Source of the DNA: Roseateles toxinivorans
Lineage (GTDB): Bacteria; Pseudomonadota; Gammaproteobacteria; Burkholderiales; Burkholderiaceae_C
Direction: 5' to 3'
NCBI RefSeq assembly: GCF_004362525.1
Contig: NZ_SNXS01000005.1
Coordinates: forward strand, 434,001 to 498,000
Length of the DNA stretch: 64,000 nt
Position 1 is the stretch's first letter. Each line of letters begins with the position of its first letter. The position numbers and the translations under genes are program-made. Of the stretch, positions 6,613 through 16,075 are shown in pieces. The notes below the pieces were generated by a model. It did not search any database and was not told the DNA's origin. It worked only from the letters and a program-made list of their open reading frames with translations.

Positions 6613-9033
6613 ATGAACCAGCCCGACCCCAAACTGAACCCCCATCTCGAGGCCGCCCTTCAGCGCATACGCACGGCGGCCGATCAGGCGGCCGAGCGCA
6701 GCGCCGAAGGCATGGGCGTGGCCGCGCTGTCGGCCACGCAGACCAAGCGGCGCGATGCTCTGCTGGCGGCGCAGTTCCTGTTCCGCCGCCAGGTCGCGGT
6801 ATTCAGCCAGCAATTCACCCAGACCCTGCGCGAGCAGGTGCTCAAGGAAATGGCGCCGCGCGAACCGGCGCCGTTCGCCGCTGCGCCGAAGAAAGTCGAG
6901 CTATCGCTGATGGACGACGCGGCGGTCGAGGACCTGGTCACCGGTGACCGCGTCGGCCTGGCCATCGGCCATCAGAGCGAGTGGGAGCTGCGCGAGGTCG
7001 ATGCCTATATCGGCGGCCTGGTTGCCACCGGCGCCACCCCGCCCGAACGCAACCCTCTGCGCCCCGAGGTCGTGGGCCGCGCCCTGCTGGCCGCAGTGCG
7101 CGCGGTGACCGAGGAGCAGGACGCCAGACAGATCCTGATCGACGAGCTGGCCCGCGCGCTGTCGCTGGAGATGCGCGGCTGCTATGCCGACATCGTCGAC
7201 GTCTTCCGTACCCGGGGCGTGCGTGCCCAGGACCTGCGCGTGCGTGGCAACGAAAACCGCGGCCGCGGCGACTTCTCGCGCAGCCAGAGCGGTGACGCCG
7301 GCCCCTCGATGCATGGCGAGCTGCCGGGCAGCGGTGGCAGCCACGGCGGCGGCTATGGCGGCCAAAGCGGTGGCGGTCCTGGTGGCGCTTATGGCGGCGG
7401 GCAACGCGGCGGCGGCGGCAGCGGCTTCAACAGTGGCTACGGCGGCGGCCAGGGTGGCGGCCGCAGCATCGGCCAGGTGGATGCCGAGGTGATGTCGCTG
7501 CTGCGCCGGCTCTCCTTCATGCCAAGCGACATGATGGCCTTCGAGGCCGGCGGCGATGGCGGCATGGGCTCCGGCAACGCCTATGACATGCAGGTGCATG
7601 ACAGCGAGTCCGGCGTGCGCGCGCTGATGGCGCCCAACCTGATACGCGCCCACCGCGACGAGCTGCGCCAGGCAGCGACCCAGCCGCTTGATCACATGGT
7701 GATCGACGTCGTCGGCAGCCTGTTCGACCAGATATTGTCGGACCCCAAGGTACCGCCGCAGATGGCGCGCCTGGTCGCGCGGCTGCAGCTGCCGGTGCTG
7801 CGCGTGGCCCTGGGTGACGTGACCTTCTTCTCCTCGCGCCGCCATCCGGTGCGGCGCTTCGTCAACCGCATCGCCTCGCTGGCCTGCGCTTTCGACGACT
7901 TCGAGGAAGACCCGGGCCGCCAGTTCCTGGCCCAGGTGCGCGAGCTGGTGCAGGACGTGGCCGAGGGCGACTTCGATCGCATGGACATCTATGAGTCCAA
8001 GCTCGATGCGCTGGAAGGCTTCATCGGTCAGCAGAACGAGGCGGTCGTGCGCGCGCAGGGCGATGCGCCTGCCATGCTGGCGCGCAAGGAAGTGGATCTG
8101 CGCCTGCAGCAGCGCTATCGGCAGCAGCTGCGGGCCTCCCTGGCGCCGGTTACCCTGCCCGAATTCCTGCGCGTGTTCCTGGGCGAGGTCTGGAGCCAGG
8201 CCGTGGTGCTGGCGGCGCGCCGCGGCGGCGACGCCTCGGAGCAGACCCAGCGCATGCGCGCGATGGGCCGCGACCTGGTGATGAGCGTACAGCCCAAGGG
8301 CAGCTCCAGCCAGCGCCAGGCCTTCCTGGCCCAGCTGCCCAAGCTGATGAAGACACTCAACGAGGGCCTGGACCTGATCGCCTGGCCCGAGCCCTCGCGC
8401 AAGGCCTTCTTCGGCGAGCTGCTGCCGGCCCATGCCGATTCACTGAAGGGTCAGGCCTTGACGGCGCTGGACCAGAACATGCTGATCAAGCAGCTGGACG
8501 CCATCTTCCTGGCGCCGCTGCCCCGCGAGGAGGAGCTGGACCGCAGCGGCCCGGCCTCGTTGCCGCAGGACCTGGACGTCGATCAGACCTTCTCGTCGGC
8601 CGAGGCCAGCCAGGTCGGCCTGGTCGAGGAGGCCAAAGTGGACTGGAACGGCGAGGTGGACATCGACCTGTCCGCCGACGCACCGCTGCAGGCCGCCGAC
8701 ATCAGCCTCGATGGGCTGCCCGCCGCCGAGCCGATGGAGGCCATGTCAGGTGCCTCGCTGATGGACAATCTGCAGCTGGGTTTTGCCTATCAGATGCACA
8801 CCGACGGCAAATGGCTGAAGGTGCGGCTGGCCCATATCAGCCCGGGCCGCAGCTTCTTCCTGTTCACCCACGGCGCCAAGCATCAGCAGACACTGACGAT
8901 GACCGCCCGCATGCTCAAGCGCCTGTGCGAGACCGACCGCCTGCGCGCGTTCGAGAATGCCTATCTGTTGGAGCGCGCCACGGCCCGGGCGCGCAAGCAG
9001 CTGGCGGCACTGACGGCGAACAGCCGTCATTGA
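6613..9033 (+). CDS. DUF1631 family protein
   Basis: An 806-residue protein of the DUF1631 family, which is common in beta- and gammaproteobacteria and has no established function. The sequence has an N-terminal helical part, a Gly/Ser/Gln-rich low-complexity stretch around residues 225-290 (SGGGPGGAYGGGQRGGG), a long helical core with Arg/Glu-rich segments, and a C-terminal small domain containing WLKVRLAHISPGRSFFLFT, which resembles a PilZ-like beta fold in outline. I chose ATG 6613; an in-frame GTG at 6592 is possible. Neither signal peptide nor membrane segment is seen. It stands alone, with pdxA convergent 9 bases after it. Confidence 0.8.
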   Translation: MNQPDPKLNPHLEAALQRIRTAADQAAERSAEGMGVAALSATQTKRRDALLAAQFLFRRQVAVFSQQFTQTLREQVLKEMAPREPAPFAAAPKKVELSLMDDAAVEDLVTGDRVGLAIGHQSEWELREVDAYIGGLVATGATPPERNPLRPEVVGRALLAAVRAVTEEQDARQILIDELARALSLEMRGCYADIVDVFRTRGVRAQDLRVRGNENRGRGDFSRSQSGDAGPSMHGELPGSGGSHGGGYGGQSGGGPGGAYGGGQRGGGGSGFNSGYGGGQGGGRSIGQVDAEVMSLLRRLSFMPSDMMAFEAGGDGGMGSGNAYDMQVHDSESGVRALMAPNLIRAHRDELRQAATQPLDHMVIDVVGSLFDQILSDPKVPPQMARLVARLQLPVLRVALGDVTFFSSRRHPVRRFVNRIASLACAFDDFEEDPGRQFLAQVRELVQDVAEGDFDRMDIYESKLDALEGFIGQQNEAVVRAQGDAPAMLARKEVDLRLQQRYRQQLRASLAPVTLPEFLRVFLGEVWSQAVVLAARRGGDASEQTQRMRAMGRDLVMSVQPKGSSSQRQAFLAQLPKLMKTLNEGLDLIAWPEPSRKAFFGELLPAHADSLKGQALTALDQNMLIKQLDAIFLAPLPREEELDRSGPASLPQDLDVDQTFSSAEASQVGLVEEAKVDWNGEVDIDLSADAPLQAADISLDGLPAAEPMEAMSGASLMDNLQLGFAYQMHTDGKWLKVRLAHISPGRSFFLFTHGAKHQQTLTMTARMLKRLCETDRLRAFENAYLLERATARARKQLAALTANSRH

Positions 9034-9042
9034 GTAACCGCC

Positions 9043-10053
9043 TCAGCTCGAGGCGATCAGCGCTCTTGCCATCTCGATCGCCGCCACCAGGCTGGACGGA
9101 TCGGCCATCCCCTTGCCCGCAATATCAAAGGCCGTGCCATGGTCGGGGCTGGTGCGCACCAGCGGCAGGCCCAGGGTCACATTGACGCCCTGCTCCACGC
9201 CCAGGTACTTGACCGGGATCAGGCCGTGGTCATGGGTCATCGCCACCACCAGATCGAACTCGCCCGGGTGGCCGGGGGCGTTGCGGGCGCGCATGAACAC
9301 GGTGTCGGGGGCGTAGGGGCCGCTGGCGTTGATGCCCTCGGCGCGGGCCGCGGCGATCGCCGGAGCGATCACGGTCAGTTCCTCGTCACCGAACAGGCCG
9401 CCCTCGCCGGCATGGGGATTCAGTCCGGCCACGGCAATGCGCGGCGCGGTCTGGCCCCAGGCGGCGGCCGTGCGGTGGGCGATGCGCAGCGTCTCCAGCA
9501 CGCGCTCGTGGGTCACCATCTCGATTGCCTGGCGCAACGACACATGGATGCTCACCAGCACCGTGCGCAGCTCCGGATTGGCCAGCATCATGCGCACCGG
9601 TGGCGGCACCCCGCCCTGCGCCGCCAAGGCCTGCAGCATCTCGGTATGGCCGGGGAACGGGACACCCGCCGCATGCAGAGCCTCCTTGTGGATGGGCGCG
9701 GTGACCAGGGCCGAGGCCCGGCCGGCAAAGATCTGCTGCACCGCCTCGGTGATGCAGACGGCGGCAGCGGCGCCGGCGGCGGCACTGATCTGACCCATGG
9801 GCAGGCCGGCCAAGGCCGCGGGCAGGCCCTCGGGCTGCCAGACGGGCACGCAGCCGGGCGGCGCCTCCTCGTCTACCGTCTCCAGCTGGGCCACTGACAG
9901 GCGCAGCCCCAGCTGGCGCGCGGCGCGGCGCAGCACGCCAACATCGCCGACCACGCAGCAGCCACCGGCCGGGCCGCGGGCAAAGGCCTGCACGATGATT
10001 TCGGGGCCTATGCCACAGGCATCGCCCATGCTGATCAGCAGCGGTTTGTTCAT
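9043..10053 (-). CDS. pdxA: 4-hydroxythreonine-4-phosphate dehydrogenase
   Basis: PdxA oxidises 4-phosphohydroxy-L-threonine in the DXP-dependent route to pyridoxal 5'-phosphate. The 336-residue protein shows the family start (ISMGDACGIGPEI) and three metal-binding His motifs: PGHTEM, LNPHAGEGG and SPDHGTAFD. Its length matches the family. The ATG at 10053 is chosen because conservation begins there; an upstream start adds 16 unrelated residues. The ksgA and surA partners often found beside pdxA are absent here. Confidence 0.95.
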   Translation of the reverse strand: MNKPLLISMGDACGIGPEIIVQAFARGPAGGCCVVGDVGVLRRAARQLGLRLSVAQLETVDEEAPPGCVPVWQPEGLPAALAGLPMGQISAAAGAAAAVCITEAVQQIFAGRASALVTAPIHKEALHAAGVPFPGHTEMLQALAAQGGVPPPVRMMLANPELRTVLVSIHVSLRQAIEMVTHERVLETLRIAHRTAAAWGQTAPRIAVAGLNPHAGEGGLFGDEELTVIAPAIAAARAEGINASGPYAPDTVFMRARNAPGHPGEFDLVVAMTHDHGLIPVKYLGVEQGVNVTLGLPLVRTSPDHGTAFDIAGKGMADPSSLVAAIEMARALIASS

Positions 10054-10172
10054 GGGTCGATTGTTCCATGGGCGGGCAACGCCCCGGCCGGCGTCAAGCA
10101 AGGGTCAGTACTCAGGCGCCCACCCAGCCACCGTGCCAGACTGCGCGCCAGCAAAACAGCAGGGAACGGAAA

Positions 10173-11993
10173 ATGAAGCCACATCAGCTGATGTCCGCAC
10201 TGGGCCTGTGCGTGGCCGGCCTCATGAGCGCAGGCGCGTCCATGGGCGCCGGCCCCACCTCGGGCAGGCCGCATCACCTGGCCCAGGGCGATGCCGCAAC
10301 CCAGCGGCTGCACAGGCTGTTCGCCGAGGCCTGGGAGCAAGGCGCCCGGCGCGCACCCGAGTGGGCCACCTTTCGCGGCGACCACCGTTTCAATGACCGC
10401 CTCAGCGACCGCAGCCCCGAAGGCATCGCCGCCGCCGAGGCGGCGCAGCGCGACATGCTCAAGCGGGTCAAGGCAATCCCGCGCGAGCGCCTGGCCGAGC
10501 GGGACCAGGTCTCCTACGACCTGTTCGTGCACCGCATCGAGGAAGATCTGGCGCTGAACCGCTTTGAAGGCTATCGCAGCCTGAGCCTGGGCGCGCTGTG
10601 GGGCTTCCAGTCCGGCCTGTCCGGTCTGATGCGCCAAAGCCCCAGCACGACCGAGAAGGACCTGCGCAACATCCTGGCCCGCTATGCCGCCTTCCCGACG
10701 CGGGTCGATCAGGAGATCGCCCGCCTGCGGCTGGGCATGGGCCAGGGCTGGGTCACCTCCCGCCCGGTGCTGGAGCGCGCGCTGGCCCAGCTGGACGGCC
10801 AGCTGCTCGCCGAGGTGATGCGCAGCCCGATGGCCGAGCCCTTCGGCCGCATCGGCGCAGACGTTCCTGCGGCAACGGCCCAAGCCTTGCGCGACGAGGC
10901 CGCCAAGGCCCTGCAGCAGCAGGTCTATCCGGCGATGCAGAAACTGGGCCGTTTCCTGCGCGAGGAGTACCTGCCCAAGGCGCCCGAGGACGGTGCCTTT
11001 GCCCGCTATCCCGACGGCAAGGCCGTCTATGCCGCGCTGGTCAAGCAGAACACGACCACGCCGCTGACGCCCGAGCAGGTGCATCAGCTGGGCCTGCAGC
11101 AGGTGGAGCGCCTGCGCAGGGAGATGGAGGCCATCAAGACCGAACTCGGCTTCGGCGGCACGCTGGCCCAGTTCATCGATCAGCTGAACCAGGATCCCAA
11201 GCAGTACTACGCCGATGGCGAGGCCCTGTTGGCCGGCTACCGCGAGATCGCCAAGCGCATCGACCCGGAGCTTCCCAGGCTCTTTGCCGAGCTGCCGCGC
11301 GCTCCCTATGGTGTGCGCGCCATGCCCGACTATATGGGCCCGGGTGCGGCCGAGAACTACAACGGCCCGGGGGACGACGGCCGCACACCCGGCTGGTTCA
11401 ATGCCAATGCCCTGGCCTTCAAGAACCGGCCCAAGTACTCGCTGGCAACCCTGGTGGCACACGAGACGGTGCCCGGCCACCATCTGCAGACGGCCCGTGC
11501 CCGCGAGCTGGGCGACCTGCCCGAGTTCCGGCGCGGCGGCTTCTATACCGTGTTCTCCGAGGGCTGGGCGCTCTATGCCGAGACGCTGGGCACCGAACTG
11601 GGCCTGTACAGGGATCCCTACAGCCGCTTCGGCCATGTGCAGGCCCAGATGCTGCGCGCCACCCGCCTGGTGGTGGACACCGGCATACACGCCTTAGGCT
11701 GGCAGCGGCAGCAGGCGATCGACTATATGGTGGAGCTGACCGGCCAGCGCGCGGTCTTCATCAGCGCCGAGGTGGACCGCTACTACTCGATGCCCGGCCA
11801 GGCCCTGGCCTATATGGTGGGCCAGCTGAAGTTCACCGAGTTGCGGGCACGCGCCGCCAAGGCGTTGGGCGAGCGCTTCGATGTGCGCAAGTTCCACATG
11901 GTGCTGCTGGACCAGGGGGCGATCCCGCTCGATGTGCTGGAGCAGCGGGTGAACGGGTGGATTGCCGCTCAGCTCAAGCTGCCCAAGACCTGA
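10173..11993 (+). CDS. DUF885 family protein, putative exported zinc peptidase
   Basis: A 606-residue protein with an N-terminal hydrophobic export signal (LMSALGLCVAGLMSAGASMGA) and a DUF885 body. The likely zinc site is HETVPGHH (residues 430-437), an HExxxGHH variant of the gluzincin motif, followed by GWALYAETLG, whose Glu is the expected third ligand. DUF885 proteins are thought to be periplasmic peptidases; the substrate is not known. GGAACGGAAA precedes the ATG at 10173. The stop codon abuts the stop of the convergent Nif3 gene with no spacer. Confidence 0.85.
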   Translation: MKPHQLMSALGLCVAGLMSAGASMGAGPTSGRPHHLAQGDAATQRLHRLFAEAWEQGARRAPEWATFRGDHRFNDRLSDRSPEGIAAAEAAQRDMLKRVKAIPRERLAERDQVSYDLFVHRIEEDLALNRFEGYRSLSLGALWGFQSGLSGLMRQSPSTTEKDLRNILARYAAFPTRVDQEIARLRLGMGQGWVTSRPVLERALAQLDGQLLAEVMRSPMAEPFGRIGADVPAATAQALRDEAAKALQQQVYPAMQKLGRFLREEYLPKAPEDGAFARYPDGKAVYAALVKQNTTTPLTPEQVHQLGLQQVERLRREMEAIKTELGFGGTLAQFIDQLNQDPKQYYADGEALLAGYREIAKRIDPELPRLFAELPRAPYGVRAMPDYMGPGAAENYNGPGDDGRTPGWFNANALAFKNRPKYSLATLVAHETVPGHHLQTARARELGDLPEFRRGGFYTVFSEGWALYAETLGTELGLYRDPYSRFGHVQAQMLRATRLVVDTGIHALGWQRQQAIDYMVELTGQRAVFISAEVDRYYSMPGQALAYMVGQLKFTELRARAAKALGERFDVRKFHMVLLDQGAIPLDVLEQRVNGWIAAQLKLPKT

Positions 11994-12746
11994 TCAGGCC
12001 GGATTGGCTATGTCGATGAACAGGTGCTCCAGGCCGAAGCGCTGGGCCACATGGGCCGCCAGCGCGGGGGCGCCATAGCGCTCGGTCGCATGGTGACCGG
12101 CGGCGACAAAGGCCACGCCGGTTTCTCGGGCGAAATGCGCCTGCGGCTCGGAGATCTCGCCGGTCAGGAACAGATCAGCACCGGCGGCGATCGCCGACTC
12201 GAAATAGCCCTGTGCTCCACCGGTGCACCAGGCGACGCGGCGGATGGCGCGGCCGTCGCCGGGCACGACCAGCGGCGGCCGGCCCAGCACCTGGCTGATC
12301 TGTGCCTGCACCGCGGCCAGTGGCTGAGGCTCGGCGAGCTCGCCCCACCAGCCCAGGTCCTGCTCGCCAAAGCGGCCGCCGCCCGTCCAGCCCAACAGCC
12401 TGCCCAGCTGGGCGTTATTGCCCAGCTCGGGATGGGCGTCCAGCGGCAGATGGTAGGCGAACAGGTTGATGTCATGGGCCATCAGCCGCGCCAGGCGCTG
12501 CTTCATCCAGCCGGTCACGCGGCCGTCATGGCCGCGCCAGAACAGGCCGTGGTGAACGATGATGGCGTCGGCGCCGGCCTCGATCGCTGCGTCGATCAGG
12601 GCCAGGCTGGCCGTCACCCCTGAGACCAGCTTGCCTATCGACGGCCTGCCCTCGACCTGCAGACCGTTCGGCCCATAATCCTTGAAACGGCCCACCTCCA
12701 GCAAGGCGTGCAGGTAACGGTCGATGTCGTTGCGATGGGTCGTCAT
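11994..12746 (-). CDS. Nif3-like dinuclear metal-centre protein
   Basis: A 250-residue member of the Nif3/YbgI/GTP-cyclohydrolase-1-type-2 family, whose members form hexameric toroids with a dinuclear metal site. Metal ligands are visible as IVHHGLFW (two His), HLPLDAHPELGN and, near the C-terminus, AAGHHATERYG. The biochemical role of the family is unsettled. It is divergent from the HtrA-like protease, 22 bases away, a pairing that is conserved in Burkholderiales next to tatABC. Confidence 0.9.
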   Translation of the reverse strand: MTTHRNDIDRYLHALLEVGRFKDYGPNGLQVEGRPSIGKLVSGVTASLALIDAAIEAGADAIIVHHGLFWRGHDGRVTGWMKQRLARLMAHDINLFAYHLPLDAHPELGNNAQLGRLLGWTGGGRFGEQDLGWWGELAEPQPLAAVQAQISQVLGRPPLVVPGDGRAIRRVAWCTGGAQGYFESAIAAGADLFLTGEISEPQAHFARETGVAFVAAGHHATERYGAPALAAHVAQRFGLEHLFIDIANPA

Positions 12747-12768
12747 AGAAAGAAGAGGGAGTCTCTTG

Positions 12769-13947
12769 ATGCGTAGAACCTGGCTGATTTTCGCCCAGGC
12801 GGTGACGGTTGCCCTGGCCGTGTTGTTCGTGGTGGCAACGCTGAAGCCCGACTGGCTGCAGCGCGGCCCGGCGCGCGCGCTGCAGGAGGCCTATCTGCCG
12901 CCGGCGATGGCGCCGGTTGCCACCCCGCCTGCAGCGGGCCAACCGGGACCGGCCATGGGTTTCAGCGTCGCGGCCAAGCGCGCCGCGCCGGCCGTGGTCA
13001 GCGTCACCGCCAGCAAGGCGCCGGCGCGCAACCCGCAGGCCGACGATCCCTGGTTCCGCTTCTTCTTCGGCGATCGCGCGCAGCAGCAGCAGCAGCAGCG
13101 CCAGAGCCCGCAGGTCGGCCTGGGCTCGGGGGTGATCGTCTCGACGGATGGCTATCTGCTGACCAACAACCATGTGGTGGCCGGCGCTTCCGACATTGAG
13201 GTGCAGCTGACCGACGGCCGCCAGGCCCGGGCCGAGCTGGTCGGCACCGACCCCGAGACCGATGTGGCGGTGCTGAAGATCGCGCTGGACAAGCTGCCGG
13301 TGATCAGCTTCGGCAATGTCGAGGTGCTGCAGGTGGGCGACGCGGTGCTGGCCATTGGCAACCCATTCAATGTCGGACAGACGGTGACGGCGGGCATCGT
13401 CAGCGCGCTGGGTCGCAGCCAGCTGGGCATCAATATCTTCGAGAACTTCATCCAGACGGACGCTGCCATCAACCCCGGCAACTCGGGTGGCGCGCTGGTC
13501 GACGGTGCTGGCAATCTGGTCGGCATCAACACCGCCATCTACTCGCGCAGCGGCGGCAGCCTGGGCATAGGCTTTGCGATCCCCGCCAGCACCGCCCGTC
13601 AGGTGATGGAGGCGCTGATCAAGGACGGCCGCGTGGCCCGCGGCTGGATAGGCGTGCAGACCCGTGACCTGACGCCCGAGTTCATCGAAGCCTTCAAGCT
13701 GCCGATCAGCGAGGGCGTGCTGATCAGCGGCGTGCTGGTCAATGCCCCGGCGGCCGACGCCGGCATCAAGCCCGGCGATGTGGTCACCAAGGTGGCCGGC
13801 ACCACGGTGCGCACCCAGGCCCAGTTGCTCAATGCGGTGGCGGCCCTGGCGCCAAATGCGCCGGCGGTGATCTCGGTGCAGCGGGCAGACAAGGCACTGG
13901 AGCTGCGCGTGCAGGTGGCCCAACGCCCCAGACCTCAGCTCGAGTAG
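12769..13947 (+). CDS. HtrA/DegS-type periplasmic serine protease
   Basis: A 392-residue S1C protease with one N-terminal membrane segment (LIFAQAVTVALAVLFVVATL), a trypsin-like domain and a single PDZ domain, which is DegS/AlgW-like rather than two-PDZ DegP-like. The catalytic triad is seen at NNHVV (His), ETDVAV (Asp) and GNSGGAL (Ser). A six-Gln run (residues ~105-110) from CAG repeats sits just before the protease core. AAGAAGAGGGAG precedes the ATG. Such proteases often start regulated proteolysis of anti-sigma factors, which is of note because an ECF/anti-sigma pair lies at 45 kb. The TAG stop falls inside a REP-like repeat. Confidence 0.92.
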   Translation: MRRTWLIFAQAVTVALAVLFVVATLKPDWLQRGPARALQEAYLPPAMAPVATPPAAGQPGPAMGFSVAAKRAAPAVVSVTASKAPARNPQADDPWFRFFFGDRAQQQQQQRQSPQVGLGSGVIVSTDGYLLTNNHVVAGASDIEVQLTDGRQARAELVGTDPETDVAVLKIALDKLPVISFGNVEVLQVGDAVLAIGNPFNVGQTVTAGIVSALGRSQLGINIFENFIQTDAAINPGNSGGALVDGAGNLVGINTAIYSRSGGSLGIGFAIPASTARQVMEALIKDGRVARGWIGVQTRDLTPEFIEAFKLPISEGVLISGVLVNAPAADAGIKPGDVVTKVAGTTVRTQAQLLNAVAALAPNAPAVISVQRADKALELRVQVAQRPRPQLE

Positions 13948-14006
13948 CCCGGATGGAATCCGGGTTCGCCTGACTGGCTGTGGCCCCCGGATTTCATCCG
14001 GGCTAC
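13944..14006. repeat. REP-like palindromic pair
   Basis: Two copies of a 21-base unit with core CCCGGATGGAATCCGGG face each other (13944-13964 and, inverted with one change, 13986-14006). Each core is itself a 7-bp palindrome around GGA, so the pair can form two small hairpins or one long cruciform. A third solo copy lies at 20687. It ends the htrA-like gene by supplying its TAG and separates it from the convergent tatC. Confidence 0.75.
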
Positions 14007-14055
14007 GGGTCTGCAGGGGCAAGGCAGGCCGGGGCGACAACCCAAAGGCCCCGGA

Positions 14056-14829
14056 TCACTCGTCCTTCGGCGGCTGCGTGTGCTTGATGAACATGCCCGC
14101 CGACAGGATGCCGACCTCGTACAGCAGGCACATCGGAATCGCCAACGCCAACTGCGAGACGATGTCCGGCGGCGTGATCACGGCGGCGATGATGAAGGCC
14201 ACGACGATGAAGTAGCCGCGGAACTCGCGCAGCTTGGCCACCGTGACCAGGCCCATGCGCGCCAGCACGACCACGGCAATCGGCACCTCGAAGGCCGCAC
14301 CGAAGGCAATGAACATGGTCATCACAAAGCTCAGGTAGGCCTCGATGTCAGGCGCCGGCGTAATGCTCTTGGGTGCAAAGCCCTGGATGAACTTGAACAC
14401 CTGGCCGAACACGAAGAAGTAGCAAAAGGCCACGCCACCGAGGAACAGCAGGGTGCTGGACACCACCAGCGGCACGACCAGGCGCTTCTCATGCGAATAC
14501 AGGCCCGGGGCGACAAAGGCCCAGACCTGGTACAGCACATAGGGCAAGGCGACCATGAAGGCGGCCAGCAAGGTGATCTTCAGCGGCACCAGGAACGGCG
14601 AGATCACATTGGTGGCGATCAGCTTGGTGCCCTCGGGCAGATTGGCCACCAGCGGCTGGGCCAGCAGGTCGTACAGATGCGAGGGGCCGGGCCAGAAGCT
14701 CAGCGCCCCAAACATGATGGCCACGGCGATGAAGGCGCGGATCAGCCGGTCGCGCAGCTCGACCAGATGCGAGACAAAGGGCTGTTCGGTACCGGCGAGT
14801 TCGTCTTCGGGATTCGGGGTGGCGCTCAT
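14056..14829 (-). CDS. tatC: Sec-independent protein translocase TatC
   Basis: TatC is the receptor subunit that recognises twin-arginine signal peptides. The 257-residue protein has six hydrophobic segments and the conserved N-terminal [14 protein letters not shown] motif, the FxKxxxP-like segment and [20 protein letters not shown] before the last helices. It overlaps tatB by 4 bases and is the last gene of the his-tat run. Confidence 0.97.
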   Translation of the reverse strand: MSATPNPEDELAGTEQPFVSHLVELRDRLIRAFIAVAIMFGALSFWPGPSHLYDLLAQPLVANLPEGTKLIATNVISPFLVPLKITLLAAFMVALPYVLYQVWAFVAPGLYSHEKRLVVPLVVSSTLLFLGGVAFCYFFVFGQVFKFIQGFAPKSITPAPDIEAYLSFVMTMFIAFGAAFEVPIAVVVLARMGLVTVAKLREFRGYFIVVAFIIAAVITPPDIVSQLALAIPMCLLYEVGILSAGMFIKHTQPPKDE

Positions 14830-15323
14830 GAACTCTTACGTGTAAAGCCGGCCACGGGCCTGAATCGGGCCACACGGGCCGCGCCGGACTGGGCATGGGT
14901 GCGCACGCCCTGGCGCTGCTTGTACCACTGTGGGGTGGCGCCACGCTTGAGGCGCCAGTTCTTCTTCGGGTGCTTGTAGCCCGGTGGCGGCTCGGCCAGG
15001 GCCTGATAGGGATCGGTGTCGGAACGGGTGCCGTCGGTCACATCGGCCCAGGTCTTGTCAAACTCGGCATTCGCCTCGTGCATTTCCTTGGACACGGACT
15101 GCTGCACGTCACGCGCAGCGTCCTCGAAGCCGGTCTTCATCTTCTTGAGCTCTTCGAGCTCGATGGAGCGGTTGACCTCGGCCTTCACGTCGGACACATA
15201 GCGCTGCGCCTTACCCAGCAGGTGGCCCACGGTGCGGGCCACGCGCGGCAGCCGCTCGGGGCCCAGCACGACCAGCGCCACGGCGCCGATCAGCGCGATC
15301 TTGTCAAAGCCGAAGTCAATCAT
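14826..15323 (-). CDS. tatB: Sec-independent protein translocase TatB
   Basis: The 165-residue protein has an N-terminal single membrane helix with the TatA/B signature ([26 protein letters not shown]), the LGPERLP hinge typical of TatB, a long amphipathic helix and a variable basic tail. TatB works with TatC in substrate recognition. It lies 39 bases after tatA. Confidence 0.95.
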   Translation of the reverse strand: MIDFGFDKIALIGAVALVVLGPERLPRVARTVGHLLGKAQRYVSDVKAEVNRSIELEELKKMKTGFEDAARDVQQSVSKEMHEANAEFDKTWADVTDGTRSDTDPYQALAEPPPGYKHPKKNWRLKRGATPQWYKQRQGVRTHAQSGAARVARFRPVAGFTRKSS

Positions 15324-15362
15324 TGAGACTCAAGCCCCCGCAGTTCCAGCACCGGAGAGCCA

Positions 15363-15605
15363 TCAAGACTTGGTCTTGGCTTCAACGTCCACCGTATTGG
15401 CGTCGTTGGCGGTCTTGTTGGCGGTGACCTGGCTGTTCGGATTGGCCGGGCCGGCATCCGCGGCGCTGCCGTCACGCATGCCGTCCTTGAAGCCCTTGAC
15501 GGCGCCACCGAGGTCGCTGCCCATGTTCTTGAGCTTCTTGGTGCCAAAGATCAGCACGACGACCAGCAAAACAATCAGCCAATGCCAGATGCTGAAGGAA
15601 CCCAT
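15363..15605 (-). CDS. tatA: Sec-independent protein translocase TatA
   Basis: An 80-residue protein with the TatA layout: short periplasmic N-terminus, membrane helix ([20 protein letters not shown]), FGTKKL hinge and amphipathic helix ([12 protein letters not shown]), then an acidic/polar tail. TatA oligomers form the translocation pore. The ATG at 15605 is preceded by AGGAGA. A longer in-frame start exists but would add a non-conserved extension. Confidence 0.95.
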   Translation of the reverse strand: MGSFSIWHWLIVLLVVVLIFGTKKLKNMGSDLGGAVKGFKDGMRDGSAADAGPANPNSQVTANKTANDANTVDVEAKTKS

Positions 15606-15631
15606 AACATTCTCCTGAAAGCGAAGCGATG

Positions 15632-15637
15632 ATTCTA
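15632..15637 (-). promoter_or_regulatory. Putative -10 element before tatA
   Basis: TAGAAT on the minus strand, 26 bases before the tatA start, suggests that tatABC has its own promoter in the 120-base gap after the HIT gene. No convincing -35 was seen. Confidence 0.35.
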
Positions 15638-15725
15638 AAGTGGGGCCAAGTAGGCCATGTGACAAGCATCAGACACGCAAGAGCCGAGCATAGTTCAGAT
15701 GGCTCAGCCCCTGCCTCACCCTTAT

Positions 15726-16073
15726 CTACCCCTTGAGCCAAGGCCGGGGCCCGCCCATCACATGCATATGCAGGTGATAGACCTCCTGCCCACCGTCCGG
15801 CCCGGTATTGATGACGGTGCGGTAACCGCTCGTCACGCCCAGCTCGGCCATCAGCCTGGGCGCCAGGGCCAGCATGCGGCCCAGCATCGCGGCATGCTCG
15901 GGGCCGGTGTCCGACAGCGTCGCGACATGGGCCTTGGGGATGATCAGCACATGGACAGGAGCCCAGGGATTGATGTCGTGAAAGGCCAGCAATTCCTCGT
16001 CTTCATAGGCCTTGCGGCTGGGAATCTGGCCGGCAATGATCTTGCAGAAAATGCAGTTGGCGTCGTGCGTCAT
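15726..16073 (-). CDS. HIT family nucleotide-binding protein
   Basis: A 115-residue histidine-triad protein. The N-terminal CIFCKIIAGQIPS and the C-terminal triad HLHMHV are diagnostic; the family hydrolyses purine nucleoside phosphoramidates such as AMP-lysine. The ATG at 16073 lies right behind the hisE stop, and an in-frame GTG one codon earlier is an alternative. Its place between hisE and tatA is conserved in betaproteobacteria. Confidence 0.94.
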   Translation of the reverse strand: MTHDANCIFCKIIAGQIPSRKAYEDEELLAFHDINPWAPVHVLIIPKAHVATLSDTGPEHAAMLGRMLALAPRLMAELGVTSGYRTVINTGPDGGQEVYHLHMHVMGGPRPWLKG

Positions 16074-16075
16074 CA

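Noticed and set aside
6901-8433. A 510-codon minus-strand frame within the DUF1631 gene
   Set aside because: His/Gln/Ala-rich antisense shadow of a well-supported gene, with no motif.
13081-13104. CAG trinucleotide run in the HtrA-like gene as a possible frameshift or unstable repeat
   Set aside because: It is in frame, encodes six Gln in a linker before the protease core, and the frame is intact on both sides.
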